From JALQTD01 sp965656785 (GTDB lineage: Bacteria; Bacteroidota; Bacteroidia; Flavobacteriales_D; Sanyastnellaceae), in contig CBFHLY010000016.1 in the NCBI GenBank assembly GCA_965656785.1, positions 12,587 to 76,586 on the forward strand: a stretch of 64,000 nt of DNA, read 5' to 3'. The position numbers and the translations under genes are program-made. The notes below the pieces were generated by a model. It was given only the letters and a program-made list of their open reading frames with translations. It ran no database searches and was not told where the DNA came from. How positions within the stretch are numbered: position 1 is the stretch's first letter; each line of letters opens with the position of its first letter. Positions 56,090 to 64,000 of this stretch are shown here, one piece after another.

Positions 56090-56706
56090 TGGAGAACATC
56101 CAAGCCGAATTCGTCAAGAGCAGCGCGCACCCGCGGGAGTGCCCGCCGATGGACCGTCCGGAGTACGCGTTCATCGGGCGGTCGAACGTGGGGAAGTCGT
56201 CGCTCATCAACAAGCTGGTGAACCGCCGGGATTTGGCGAAAACCTCGGGCACGCCGGGGAAGACGCAGCTGATCAACCACTTCGTCATCAACCCGCAAAC
56301 GCCAGCGGAGAGCTGGTATTTGGTGGATTTGCCGGGGTTTGGTTACGCGAAGGTGAGCAAGAAGGACCGGACGAAATGGGCGCGCACGACGGAGCAGTAC
56401 CTGCTCGGGCGCAAGAACCTCGTGTGCGTGATGATGCTGGTCGATGCGCGGCACGAACCGCAGAAAATCGACCTGGAATTCATGGCGTGGATGGGGGAGA
56501 ACAGCATGCCCTTTGTCCTCGTGTTCACGAAGCTCGACAAGCTGAACCTGACGGAGAAGGCGAGCTTCATGCCGCGTTACGAGGCGGAGATGCTGAAGCA
56601 GTGGCACCGGATGCCGCCCGTGTTTGCGACCAGCGGCGTGGAGGGCGACGGACGGGAGGAATTGTTGCAGTTCATCACGACGACGAACGCCACGTTTGAA
56701 CTTTAG
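56089..56706 (+). CDS. engB: Ribosome biogenesis GTPase EngB (YihA/YsxC)
   Basis: A 205-residue single-domain GTPase needed for 50S subunit assembly. G1 is AFIGRSNVGKSSLINKLV, the switch region has KTSGTPGKTQLINHFVIN, G3 is VDLPGFGYAKVSKKDRTKW, and G4 is FVLVFTKLDKL. Size is normal for the family. The ATG at 56089 overlaps the hydrolase stop, giving translational coupling. The 3' end overlaps that of the convergent gldC by four bases. Confidence 0.97.
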   Translation: MENIQAEFVKSSAHPRECPPMDRPEYAFIGRSNVGKSSLINKLVNRRDLAKTSGTPGKTQLINHFVINPQTPAESWYLVDLPGFGYAKVSKKDRTKWARTTEQYLLGRKNLVCVMMLVDARHEPQKIDLEFMAWMGENSMPFVLVFTKLDKLNLTEKASFMPRYEAEMLKQWHRMPPVFATSGVEGDGREELLQFITTTNATFEL

Positions 56707-57032
56707 GCGCCGGGGACGCGCAGCCGCTTCGCGAGTTCCTTGGTGAACATGCGGATGGCGTCGGCGTGGTCTTTGTCGGAGGTGGCGCGCTCGAAGGTGT
56801 CGGCGAGCTGCATCAAGGTGCCCGCGGTGAAGGCGTGCATTTCCTCGACGGTCATTTTCTTCGTCCAGAGTTGGAGGCCCATGGGGATGCCGTCCACGTC
56901 GTCCCACAGTCCGAGGGCCAGCGCCCGGGCTTCGCGGTTGACGATGCCTTGGTCGTCAGCGCTCCACGTGATGCGTTCCGGGATGCTGTTTTCGTCCTTC
57001 TCGACGACGATCTGGATGTTCGAAGTTTCCAT
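56703..57032 (-). CDS. gldC: Gliding motility protein GldC
   Basis: The ATG at 57032 gives 109 residues without a signal peptide. It matches GldC: IQIVVEKDENSIPERITWSA, EARALALGLWDDVDGIPMGL-like core and LQLWTKKMTVEEMHAFTAGT. GldC is a small cytoplasmic protein that improves gliding in Flavobacterium; its mechanism is not established. It follows gldB by 14 bases but has its own perfect -7 element four bases before the ATG, so it may be expressed independently. The longer in-frame reading upstream is a gldB shadow. Confidence 0.9.
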   Translation of the reverse strand: METSNIQIVVEKDENSIPERITWSADDQGIVNREARALALGLWDDVDGIPMGLQLWTKKMTVEEMHAFTAGTLMQLADTFERATSDKDHADAIRMFTKELAKRLRVPGA

Positions 57033-57036
57033 GGTG

Positions 57037-57044
57037 CAAAGGTA
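57037..57044 (-). promoter_or_regulatory. -7 promoter element of gldC
   Basis: The minus strand reads TACCTTTG, then CACC and the ATG at 57032. The match to TAnnTTTG is complete and the distance of four bases implies a leaderless mRNA. It lies in the short gldB-gldC gap. Confidence 0.4.
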
Positions 57045-57046
57045 GG

Positions 57047-58144
57047 TCAACGGTCGGGGCGGTAGGCCTTGAGGACGGGGGTGACGTCCTTCGTTTCGAG
57101 GAGGTCGCGCAAGCTGAGTTCGGGGTGGTCGGCCATGTAGTCGGCCACGATGCGGTAGCCCATCCACGCGCCGAGCCGATCCGGGCTGTTTTGCGGGATG
57201 TCGGCTGCGCGGGTGAAGGGGCCTTCCACGAACCAGCGGTTGTACCGCCCGAAGTCCCGCTCGAACAGGATGGATTGCGGCTGGAGTTCAAGCCAAACCG
57301 CGCGCTCGTTTTCCACCGCCCAGGCCATTTGGTCTGCACTCCAGTCCATCCACAAGCGGTCGTCCAACTCCGGCGCTAACTGGTCCATTACGAACAGGAC
57401 CTTCCCCCAAAACAGCAGCTCGTCCGCGCACGTCTGCGTCCGGTGGTAACGCTCCGCGAAATGCACGAGCAACCAACCGCGCAGCGCATCGGCCGCGAGG
57501 AATTCTGGGTCCATCCGGTCGCGCAAGTAGCCGGGAAACACCTCCGGCGCGAGCCGGCCGACGATGGGGTGGTCGCGGCCGAGGAACCAGTCGAGCCCGA
57601 CGGCCAAGTGGTCCGGCGTCGGGAACACGGCGTAGTTGAACGCGCTGTTCATCCACACCACCGTCGGCACCGGTTCCTCCGGGAAATGGTGGTGAAACCG
57701 CCTGAACGACCGTTCCAGCTGCTCGGCAGCGGCGGCGGTGGCGCGTCCGCTCGTCGTGTCGATGGCTGCGAACGTCGCGGCGATGTCCGGGTGTTGCGCA
57801 AACCGAACCAGCGCGGCGAACGTCGTGTCCGCATCGACCGGCCCGAGCTGCAACACGTCCTCGATGTAGAGCTGCGCGAACGCTCCCCACGCTTCACGCA
57901 ACGCGTCCCACCGCTCCTCGTCCGGAGCGATCGGCACGTCGCGCAACGCCGCCACGGGCGCCACCGCATCCACCACCTCGAACGGCTCGGGCAGCGACAC
58001 GTCCGCAGGGTCCACCGCCCACGGATTCCCGTCCTTGGAAAACCAATAAACGAGGAAGAACGTGATGAGGAAGATGAGGACCATCCCGATGCGCTTGGTT
58101 ATGGAGAGGCCGCCTGTTCGTAAAGGATGGTAATCGGTGTGCAT
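57047..58144 (-). CDS. gldB: Gliding motility protein GldB, membrane-anchored form
   Basis: The ATG at 58144 gives 365 residues. The C-terminal domain resembles GldB: FPTPDHLAVGLDWFLGRDHP, LRGWLLVHFAERYHRTQTCA, LLFWGKVLFVMDQLAPELDD and PDRLGAWMGYRIVADYM. GldB is essential for gliding and for type IX secretion in Flavobacterium, where it is a lipoprotein. Here the N-terminus is KRIGMVLIFLITFFLVYWFS with no lipobox Cys, so it looks like a single-span inner-membrane protein instead. Neighbours gldC and nadE are the usual partners. Confidence 0.85.
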   Translation of the reverse strand: MHTDYHPLRTGGLSITKRIGMVLIFLITFFLVYWFSKDGNPWAVDPADVSLPEPFEVVDAVAPVAALRDVPIAPDEERWDALREAWGAFAQLYIEDVLQLGPVDADTTFAALVRFAQHPDIAATFAAIDTTSGRATAAAAEQLERSFRRFHHHFPEEPVPTVVWMNSAFNYAVFPTPDHLAVGLDWFLGRDHPIVGRLAPEVFPGYLRDRMDPEFLAADALRGWLLVHFAERYHRTQTCADELLFWGKVLFVMDQLAPELDDRLWMDWSADQMAWAVENERAVWLELQPQSILFERDFGRYNRWFVEGPFTRAADIPQNSPDRLGAWMGYRIVADYMADHPELSLRDLLETKDVTPVLKAYRPDR

Positions 58145-58161
58145 CGCTTCGGGGTGTGCGT

Positions 58162-58169
58162 TAGTTTTG
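58162..58169 (+). promoter_or_regulatory. -7 promoter element of the barrel-nadE unit
   Basis: TAGTTTTG is a full TAnnTTTG match, ten bases before the ATG at 58180, in the short divergent region with gldB. The -33 box is unclear. Confidence 0.4.
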
Positions 58170-58179
58170 AGACCAACAG

Positions 58180-58998
58180 ATGGCTGCAAAGATGAAACAG
58201 ATTCGACGATTGAGCGCGCTGTGGGCGGTGTTGCTTTTGGGCCAAACCACCGGGGCGCTGGGCCAACAGAAGGACGTGCATTTGGGCCTCGCCCTCGCGC
58301 CCAACCTCAGCCACGGCATCTCCCGCGACTACGCGCACGAGCCCGTCAGCCCGGCGCTGCGCTTCGGCTACAAGTTCATTTTCGACTACAAATTCACGGA
58401 CACCTACGCCATTGGAACCGGCGTCAACGTGTTCCACGCAGGCGCGACCATCCAGCACTTCGCCGTGGCGGATACGTCGACCGTGAACACCGTGGAATGG
58501 AACGTGCGGAACCAGTACGTTGAGGTGCCGCTCACGTTCAAGATGCGCACGAAGGAGATCGGGTACACGACCTACTACGGGCAGTTCGGGGTCGGCCTCG
58601 GCCTCAACGTGCGCGCTGAAGTGGACGAATCCGCCTCCGCATCCTGGGGTCGCGCAGCGCAAGGCGAGCCGTGGGACCTCTTGGTGAGTGAAGACGTGGA
58701 GCCACAGCGCATGAATTTTGACGCATCCACGCGGTTGTTCCGGCCGTCGCTCATCGTGGGGCTGGGCGCCGAGCGCTCGCTGTTGGGCAAGACCGCGATT
58801 TGTGCTGGCTTGGCCTACAACATGGGCTTGGCGAACCAGTTTGCAGACCAAACCACCGTGCGCACGCACTCCACCGGACTCCCCGTCGACGAGTCCGGCG
58901 CGAGCTTCGGCACGGGCACGGCCACCGGCGCCCCGTTCGAGCAGGAAATGAAGGGCAAAACCGGGTTCCTCGAACTCTCTTTCGGCGTGATGTTCTGA
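58180..58998 (+). CDS. Outer-membrane beta-barrel protein, PorT-like family
   Basis: A 272-residue exported protein (signal LWAVLLLGQTTGALGQ; ATG at 58180 or 58192). The mature part is an eight-strand-like barrel with alternating hydrophobic residues: KDVHLGLALAPNLSHGIS, ALRFGYKFIFDYKFTDTYAI, QYVEVPLTFKMRTKEIGYTT, YYGQFGVGLGLNVRAEV and the final strand FLELSFGVMF ending in Phe, as expected for outer-membrane insertion. It belongs to the broad PorT/OMP_b-brl_2 fold group; it is not shown to be the type IX subunit PorT itself. It is coupled to nadE by a one-base overlap. Confidence 0.78.
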   Translation: MAAKMKQIRRLSALWAVLLLGQTTGALGQQKDVHLGLALAPNLSHGISRDYAHEPVSPALRFGYKFIFDYKFTDTYAIGTGVNVFHAGATIQHFAVADTSTVNTVEWNVRNQYVEVPLTFKMRTKEIGYTTYYGQFGVGLGLNVRAEVDESASASWGRAAQGEPWDLLVSEDVEPQRMNFDASTRLFRPSLIVGLGAERSLLGKTAICAGLAYNMGLANQFADQTTVRTHSTGLPVDESGASFGTGTATGAPFEQEMKGKTGFLELSFGVMF

Positions 58999-59798
58999 TG
59001 GCCACCCGCTCCTTCCACTCCGCCGCGGTGGCGGACCACATCACCGCTTGGCTCGCCGATTACGCCGCCCGCGCCGGCGTCACCGGCTTCGTCGTGGGCG
59101 TTTCCGGGGGCATCGACTCCGCCGTGACCTCCACGCTCTGCGCCCGCACCGGCCTCGCCGTGACCGGCGTCGAGCTCCCCATCCACCAAGCGCCCTCCCA
59201 AGTGTCCCGCGCCCAAGAGCACCTCGCTCACCTCGCGGCCACCCACCCGAATTTCACCCGCACCCGCGTCGACCTCACGGCCACCTTCGACGCGCTCGCC
59301 GCCGCCGTCCCCGCCCACGCCGACGAGGCCACCCGCTTCCTCGCCCTGGCGAACGCCCGCGCCCGGCTCCGCATGACCGCCCTATACACCTTGGCCCAAG
59401 AGCGCCGTTCCCTTGTGGCCGGCACCGGCAACAAAGTCGAGGACTTCGGCGTCGGCTTCTACACGAAGTACGGCGACGGCGGCGTGGACCTCAGTCCCAT
59501 CGCCGACCTCGTCAAGACGGAAGTCTTCGCCCTCGGCGCCCACCTCGGCGTACCACAGTCCATCCAGCAAGCCGCTCCGACCGACGGCCTGTGGGGCGAC
59601 GACCGCACCGACGAGGACCAAATCGGCGCCACCTACCCCGAACTCGAAGCCGCCATGGCGTTCACAGGCGACCCCGCCACCCTCAAGGGCCGCGCCGCCG
59701 AAGTGCACGCCATCTACTCCCGCCTCCATCGGGCGAACCGCCACAAAATGGACCCCATCCCGGTGTGCTTGGTCCCCGACGCTATTCGCTTCGCATGA
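58998..59798 (+). CDS. nadE: NH3-dependent NAD+ synthetase
   Basis: The ATG at 58998 gives 266 residues. The enzyme amidates deamido-NAD+ using ATP and ammonia, the last step of NAD+ synthesis. The PP-loop FVVGVSGGIDSAVTSTL, LANARARLRMTALYTLAQE, LVAGTGNKVEDFGVGFYTKY and GGVDLSPIADLVKTEVFALG are diagnostic. There is no N-terminal glutaminase (nitrilase) domain, so ammonia must come from solution or a partner. It sits beside gldB/gldC as in many Flavobacteriia. The 3' end overlaps the convergent gene by 17 bases. Confidence 0.95.
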   Translation: MATRSFHSAAVADHITAWLADYAARAGVTGFVVGVSGGIDSAVTSTLCARTGLAVTGVELPIHQAPSQVSRAQEHLAHLAATHPNFTRTRVDLTATFDALAAAVPAHADEATRFLALANARARLRMTALYTLAQERRSLVAGTGNKVEDFGVGFYTKYGDGGVDLSPIADLVKTEVFALGAHLGVPQSIQQAAPTDGLWGDDRTDEDQIGATYPELEAAMAFTGDPATLKGRAAEVHAIYSRLHRANRHKMDPIPVCLVPDAIRFA

Positions 59799-62517
59799 CC
59801 CACGGCACCGCCTCGGAATCCGTTCCATCGGGTCCCGTGAGTGTCCACGTGTAGTCCCCGACAGCCCATTCCGTCCCTACCAACGGCAGCGCCACCCGCT
59901 GCCACCCACGCGGCCGATCGGCCCACGCCTCCGTGACCACCACGTCACCCGCGGCATCCCGCACCGTCAAAACCGCGGTCCCCGCCTCCGGCAAGAACGC
60001 CCACGTCCGCACCGTCCGCGGCTCCCGCTCGCCCCACCGCCAGCCGCTCGGCGACCAATCCTCTCGGTGCGCCAACGTGTCGGGCGCGAGCAACTGCACC
60101 CCATCCGCCACCACCGGCTGCTCCGCGAACAGCCCGAGCTCCAGCACCCAAACCGACCGCCCGTGCGTCCCGATGACCAGTTCGCGCTCCCGTCGCTGGA
60201 ACGCCAAATCGTGCACCGGCGCCCGCGGCAACTCCGGCTGCGCCGCCGACCACGTCCGCCCCCCGTCCCAGCTCGCGTACACCCCGCCGTCCGTTCCCAC
60301 GAACAGGTGCTCGCCCGCCTCGCACACGGCGTTCACCGGCTCAAAGGGCAATCCTACCAATCGCTCCCAAGAGGCCCCGGCATCCTCGCTGCGATAGAGG
60401 TGCGCCGAAAAATCGTCCCACCGGTAAGCGTTCAAGGCCACGTACATCCGGTCGTCCGCCTGCTCGCTCCACAGCACTTCGCTCACCCAAAACGAATCCA
60501 CGGGCAGCGTCCGTTCGATCCACGTTGCCCCGTCGTCGAGCGATACGTGCAGCCGCCCGTCGTCCGACCCGACCGCCAACCGACCCCGCACCCGCGGGCT
60601 TTCGTGAAGGGATGTCAGCGTGCCGTACGGCACGTCGCCGGGATGCCCGCCCCGCGTCAAGTCCCCGCTGATGGCCTCCCAATTCGCTCCAGAATCCACG
60701 GATCGGAACACCCGGTTCGCCCCGATGTACACCGTGTCGGGCGCGTGCCGGCTGATGAGGATGGGCGTTTGCCAATTCCAGCGCAGCGGCGTCTCGCCGA
60801 GTTCGTGCTTCGGATGGATGTCCACGCGCTCCTCGGTCGCTCGATCGAGCCGCTCATACCAGCCGAACTGCGAGCCGAAGAAGACCCGGTCGGGGTTGCG
60901 CGGATCCACCTCGATTTGCATCCCATCGCCGCCGCCGAGTTCTTCCCACGGGTAGCGCCCCGTCGAATGCCAGCGCATCGACGCCTCGTAATCCGAGGGT
61001 CCGACCCAAACCCCGTTGTCCTGCAACCCCACGTACACGTTGTACGGCTCCGCGTCGTCCAATTCGATGGCGTAGCATTGGGCGACGGAGGTGTGGTTGC
61101 ACTTCGTCCAGTGCGCGCCGCCGTCCCAGCTGATGTTCACGCCCCCGTCGTTGCCGTTGATGAGGTGGTCCGGGTTGTCGGGGTCCACCCACAGGGCGTG
61201 GTGGTCGACGTGCACGTTGGGGGCGTTGATACCTTCCCAGGTGGCGCCGCCGTCGGTGGATTTCAGAAGGGGCACCCCGGCGATGTAGAGGTGGCCGTTC
61301 GCGCCGCATTCCATCAGGCCGAAGTAGTAGCCGTAGGTGTAGCAGACCGCCTCCAAGGGTTCCTCGTGGGTGCGCTGCCACGTGCCGTCGTAGGTGTAGA
61401 CGGAGGCGCCGACCACGCCCGCGTCGAAGAGCGCCCGGTTGCCGTCGGTCACGTAGTCGCGCAGGACTTCGGGTGGCAGGGCCTCACCGACGATGAGGTC
61501 GCGCACGGAATCGAACGGGAGGTCGATGCCGAATTCGTCGAAGTAGCCGCGCAGTTCCGCGGTGTCGAGCCGCGCGAACCGGCGGGAGCTCATGCCGATG
61601 AGGTCGCCGGGCGCCAGGCCGTCGCGGTCTTCGGGCGGCAGCGGGGTTTGGTCATCCAGCAGCATGACGAGGCGTTCGCCATTCCAAGCCAACCCCATCC
61701 GCCCCAACATCCGCCGCTCCGGAAGCCCCCCGCGCTGGGTCAAATCCGTCCACGTGCGCCCCCCGTCGCGGCTCTCGAACACGCCGCTCGCCGGCCCCGC
61801 TTCCGTGAAATCCCATGCCCGGCGCGTCCGATCCCACAGCGCGGCAAACAGCCGGTCCGGATCCGCCGGGTCGACCACCAAGTCAATGCCCGCAGCGCCC
61901 CCCAACACGCGCTCCCACGTCGCCCCGCCATCCTCCGTCCGGTAAATGCCCCCGGTCGTGTTCTCGCTGTACAACGGCCCGGCCGCCGCCACCCACATCA
62001 CATCCGGGTCGTCCGGATGCAACCGGATGCGCCCGATGTGGTGCGTTTCGCCCAGCCCCAACCGCGTCCACGTGGCGCCGGCGTCGTCGCTCCGATACAG
62101 GCCGCTTCCCGCGTACGAACTTCGGGACGAGTTTACCTCCCCGGTTCCCACAAACAGCCGCCCCCGCTCCCAATCGGCCGCCACACACCCCACGGCGGTC
62201 GTGGCCGTGTGATCGAAGACCGGCTCGAAGCTCGTCCCGTGGTTCACCGTGTGGAACACGCCGCCGGTCGCGTACGCCACGTAAAATTCCGCGCCCCCCG
62301 GCTTCACCGCAAGGTCCACCACGCGCCCGCTCATCACCCGCGGACCGAGGTCCCGAATGGGCATCCCCGCCGTCCAACTCGCCGCGTCGAGTGCATCCCG
62401 CGTCGTCACGGCCGCCATCGGAGAGGCCGGCCGGCGCTCCAGTTCGAACGGCACGCCGGTTTGCGCGTGCGCCCACCCGAGCGCGGCGCATCCAAGGAGG
62501 AACAAGGCACGCCTCAC
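59782..62517 (-). CDS. Exported BNR/VPS10-like beta-propeller protein
   Basis: A GTG at 62517, overlapping the upstream stop as GTGA, starts a signal peptide (VRRALFLLGCAALGWAHAQ) and 911 residues. Many BNR/sortilin-like Asp-box repeats are visible: YRSDDAGATWTRLG, YRTEDGGATWERVLG, FESRDGGRTWTDLT, KSTDGGATWEGI, VSLDDGATWIERT, YRSEDAGASWERLV and ASWDGGRTWSAAQ. These resemble WD40/YVTN/BNR-like proteins often named glycosyl hydrolases, without proven activity; the catalytic acids of sialidases are not obvious. The ~90-residue C-terminus is a beta domain with no CHU_C or type A sorting motif that I can see. The signal contains a Cys that could be a lipobox. Confidence 0.82.
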   Translation of the reverse strand: MRRALFLLGCAALGWAHAQTGVPFELERRPASPMAAVTTRDALDAASWTAGMPIRDLGPRVMSGRVVDLAVKPGGAEFYVAYATGGVFHTVNHGTSFEPVFDHTATTAVGCVAADWERGRLFVGTGEVNSSRSSYAGSGLYRSDDAGATWTRLGLGETHHIGRIRLHPDDPDVMWVAAAGPLYSENTTGGIYRTEDGGATWERVLGGAAGIDLVVDPADPDRLFAALWDRTRRAWDFTEAGPASGVFESRDGGRTWTDLTQRGGLPERRMLGRMGLAWNGERLVMLLDDQTPLPPEDRDGLAPGDLIGMSSRRFARLDTAELRGYFDEFGIDLPFDSVRDLIVGEALPPEVLRDYVTDGNRALFDAGVVGASVYTYDGTWQRTHEEPLEAVCYTYGYYFGLMECGANGHLYIAGVPLLKSTDGGATWEGINAPNVHVDHHALWVDPDNPDHLINGNDGGVNISWDGGAHWTKCNHTSVAQCYAIELDDAEPYNVYVGLQDNGVWVGPSDYEASMRWHSTGRYPWEELGGGDGMQIEVDPRNPDRVFFGSQFGWYERLDRATEERVDIHPKHELGETPLRWNWQTPILISRHAPDTVYIGANRVFRSVDSGANWEAISGDLTRGGHPGDVPYGTLTSLHESPRVRGRLAVGSDDGRLHVSLDDGATWIERTLPVDSFWVSEVLWSEQADDRMYVALNAYRWDDFSAHLYRSEDAGASWERLVGLPFEPVNAVCEAGEHLFVGTDGGVYASWDGGRTWSAAQPELPRAPVHDLAFQRRERELVIGTHGRSVWVLELGLFAEQPVVADGVQLLAPDTLAHREDWSPSGWRWGEREPRTVRTWAFLPEAGTAVLTVRDAAGDVVVTEAWADRPRGWQRVALPLVGTEWAVGDYTWTLTGPDGTDSEAVPWVMRSE

Positions 62518-62885
62518 GGTTGCTGCAGTTTCGGGTTGTTGCGATGCCGGTCCGCGTCGCGCGCCGTTTTCTTCGCCACGTTCGCGGCGAGCGCGTCGGT
62601 CAGGTCGACGCCGGTTTGGTTCGCCAACGCGCAGACCACCCACAGGATGTCCGCCAATTCGTCCGCGATCTCGCGCCCGGTGTCCGACGGCTTGCTGCTT
62701 TGGTCGCCGAAGCGGCGGGCGAACAGCCGAGCCAGCTCGCCGACTTCTTCGGTCAACACCGCGAGGTTCGTCAGTTCCGAAAAGTACCGGACGCCGACCG
62801 TGGTGATCCAGTCGTCCACTTGGGCTTGGGCCGCGCGGAGGCTGGTTTCGGGGGTCGCGCCGCGTTCGAAAGGGCGCGTGTTCAT
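62514..62885 (-). CDS. MazG-like nucleotide pyrophosphohydrolase
   Basis: The ATG at 62885 gives 123 residues. The MazG metal-binding helices are present: LAVLTEEVGELARLFARRF (EExxE) and REIADELADILWVVCALANQ (ExxD). Such enzymes hydrolyse non-canonical or excess nucleoside triphosphates in the cytosol, a house-cleaning role. It overlaps dtd and the BNR gene by four bases each. The earlier in-frame region overlaps dtd and is not used. Confidence 0.9.
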   Translation of the reverse strand: MNTRPFERGATPETSLRAAQAQVDDWITTVGVRYFSELTNLAVLTEEVGELARLFARRFGDQSSKPSDTGREIADELADILWVVCALANQTGVDLTDALAANVAKKTARDADRHRNNPKLQQP

Positions 62886-63334
62886 TCCTTGTTCCATGTG
62901 TCGAGGCAAAGCGTGACGGGGCCGTCGTTGATGAGTTCCACTTGCATGTCCGCGCCGAAGCGCCCACGTTGTGGCGGTTCGCCGGTCAGGCGTTCGCACG
63001 CGCTAAGGAAGTGCTCGTAAAGCGGAATGGCGTGGTCCGGGCGAGCGGCGCCGGTGAAGCCCGGGCGGTTGCCTTTTTTGTACGAGGCGTGCAGGGTGAA
63101 CTGGCTGATCACCAGCAGCTTTCCGCCTGCTTGGGCCAAATCCAGATTCATCTTCCCCCCGTCGTCCGAAAACAACCGCATGCCCACCACCTTGGCGGCC
63201 AGCCATTCGGCATCGGCCTCGGTGTCGCGCGGCTCCACGCCGAGCAACACGACCAGCCCCTTGTCAATCGCGCCGTGCACGGCGCCGTCGATGTGGACCG
63301 CCGCTCGGGCCGCCCGTTGGATCACAGCTCGCAT
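62882..63334 (-). CDS. dtd: D-aminoacyl-tRNA deacylase
   Basis: A 150-residue enzyme that removes D-amino acids mischarged onto tRNA. The start MRAVIQRAARAAVHIDG, GLVVLLGVEPRDTEADAEWL, VISQFTLHASYKKGNRPGFT and the cross-subunit loop ELINDGPVTLCLDT (NxGPVT) are characteristic. An ATG nine bases earlier exists, but 63334 is the family start and lies five bases from a near-consensus -7 element. It is first of a three-gene overlapping unit with mazG and the BNR protein. Confidence 0.96.
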   Translation of the reverse strand: MRAVIQRAARAAVHIDGAVHGAIDKGLVVLLGVEPRDTEADAEWLAAKVVGMRLFSDDGGKMNLDLAQAGGKLLVISQFTLHASYKKGNRPGFTGAARPDHAIPLYEHFLSACERLTGEPPQRGRFGADMQVELINDGPVTLCLDTWNKE

Positions 63335-63339
63335 GTCGG

Positions 63340-63347
63340 CCAAGTTA
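63340..63347 (-). promoter_or_regulatory. -7-like promoter element of dtd
   Basis: The minus strand reads TAACTTGG, one mismatch from TAnnTTTG, five bases before the ATG at 63334. Confidence 0.3.
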
Positions 63348-63353
63348 GGTACG

Positions 63354-63383
63354 AAAAAGGGCCGCCTCCGAAGAAGCGGCCCT
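63354..63383 (-). terminator. Terminator after the collagen-like lipoprotein gene
   Basis: The minus strand has GGGCCGC, a ten-base partly paired loop and GCGGCCC followed by five T, 24 bases after the stop at 63407. Confidence 0.85.
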
Positions 63384-63406
63384 CCAAGTCGGTTCGAAAC
63401 CGAAGC

Positions 63407-63898
63407 TTACTTCGCGAGTGCGTCTGTCAACGCCTCGAACGTCACGAGGTCCTCCTCGTCGAGCAATTCGTAGTCGCGCAATTCCATGGTCACGACGCGG
63501 ACGTTGAAGTCCGTGTCGACGGTCAACGTCGGGTCGTAGTCCAAGCCCACGATGCCGCCCGTGTCCGCGGTCCAGAAGAACGCGAAGCCGCCGAAGTCGG
63601 TCCAAGCGCTGGGGATTTGGTTCCAGTAACCGAATTCGTCCTGGATGTACACCATCACCATGCCTTGGTTGTAGATGCTCTCGGTGACGTTCGGTGCAGG
63701 GAATTCCGTGTAGACCCCGCCTTGCCAGTCGGCAACGACGACGGTCGTTTCGTACAATTCGAAGCCGGCGTCCGCGCCGTCTTGTCCGTTGATTCCGTCA
63801 GCTCCATCCGATCCAGCGGGTCCGGCGGGGCCTTCCTTTGCGCAGCCCGCGAACATCAAGGTGGCGGCTGCGACGAGTGCAAATGCAATGCGTTTCAT
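63407..63898 (-). CDS. Lipoprotein with short collagen-like segment
   Basis: The ATG at 63898 gives 163 residues with a lipoprotein signal (FALVAAATLMFAGC). Directly after the lipid-modified Cys comes a collagen-like run of Gly-X-Y triplets (GPAGPAGSDGADGINGQDGADAG), then a compact beta domain (VVVADWQGGVYTEFPAP, GYWNQIPSAWTDFGGFAFFW). The same design is common in Bacteroidota lipoproteins of unknown role; the collagen part probably acts as an extended stalk. It stands alone with its own terminator, upstream of dtd. Confidence 0.82.
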   Translation of the reverse strand: MKRIAFALVAAATLMFAGCAKEGPAGPAGSDGADGINGQDGADAGFELYETTVVVADWQGGVYTEFPAPNVTESIYNQGMVMVYIQDEFGYWNQIPSAWTDFGGFAFFWTADTGGIVGLDYDPTLTVDTDFNVRVVTMELRDYELLDEEDLVTFEALTDALAK

Positions 63899-64000
63899 AG
63901 CAAGAGGGTTTGAGAATTTGCGGCGAAAATAGGGCACCTTCGACGAACGGGGGGGTGAGCGTGGAAAAGTGGGGACAAACTTCAAGGCGAACGGGGGAGG

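Noticed and set aside
59413..62916. 1167-codon plus-strand frame opposite the BNR protein and mazG
   Set aside because: Composition is dominated by Arg, Pro and His without family motifs; it runs through two real genes on the other strand.
63961..63975. GTGGA/GTGGG repeats near the window end considered as a further MraZ site
   Set aside because: The spacing is eight rather than ten bases and no division gene is near.

Overview
The window reads as chromosomal DNA of a Bacteroidota bacterium, most likely a high-GC marine member of the Flavobacteriales. The evidence is lineage-typical: gldB and gldC, a PorP/SprF-type barrel, two proteins ending in the gliding-motility (CHU_C) C-terminal domain, SprB-type repeats, Bacteroidota-type FtsZ and MraY, and many promoter -7 elements of the form TAnnTTTG instead of sigma70 boxes. 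I saw no tRNA, rRNA, CRISPR array, transposase or phage gene.

Layout. 1-2987: a minus-strand, relatively AT-rich surface-polysaccharide cluster (three glycosyltransferases, a sulfotransferase-like gene cut by the window edge, a small unexplained ORF). 2988-3584: apparently non-coding. 3585-6461: a secreted SprB-repeat protein with a dockerin-like tail. 6561-15083: seven tightly overlapping minus-strand genes: two DUF1549-like lipoproteins, a Tat-exported DUF1501-like protein, a cytochrome-c-like lipoprotein with a CX4CH motif, a small lipoprotein, a 1144-residue CHU_C adhesin and a PorP/SprF barrel. This is the best candidate for a poorly described envelope system. 15134-22699: MoxR ATPase, a glycosyltransferase, three SurA/PpiC-type chaperone genes and guaB. 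22904-27487: another CHU_C protein and a Wzz/tyrosine autokinase with an eight-fold Gly-Tyr tail. 27583-28104: a conserved Bacteroidota protein. 28415-33265: a 1616-residue secreted mosaic protein followed by a strong terminator. 33368-38898: nitroreductase, SDR, an FG-GAP/ASPIC secreted protein, a fused membrane protein, and a marR-yceI operon. 38993-55017: a complete-looking division and cell wall (dcw) cluster, transcribed on the minus strand from mraZ to ftsZ and yqeY with nearly every junction overlapping by 1-4 bases. 55307-59798: alpha/beta hydrolase, engB, gldC, gldB, a barrel protein and nadE. 59782-63898: a BNR-repeat exported protein, a MazG-like pyrophosphohydrolase, dtd and a collagen-like lipoprotein.

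Together the genes describe a gliding or adhesive, type IX-secreting cell with meso-diaminopimelate peptidoglycan (MurE carries DNPR). Three secreted proteins (3585-6461, 28415-33265, 34867-36618) lack a recognisable type IX sorting domain and instead share Cys-rich DDGSC repeats and an almost identical dockerin-like C-terminus. At least six genes have a -7 promoter element only 4-5 bases before the start codon, implying leaderless transcripts. All coordinates, translations of short sites and family calls were made by eye; no database search was possible.
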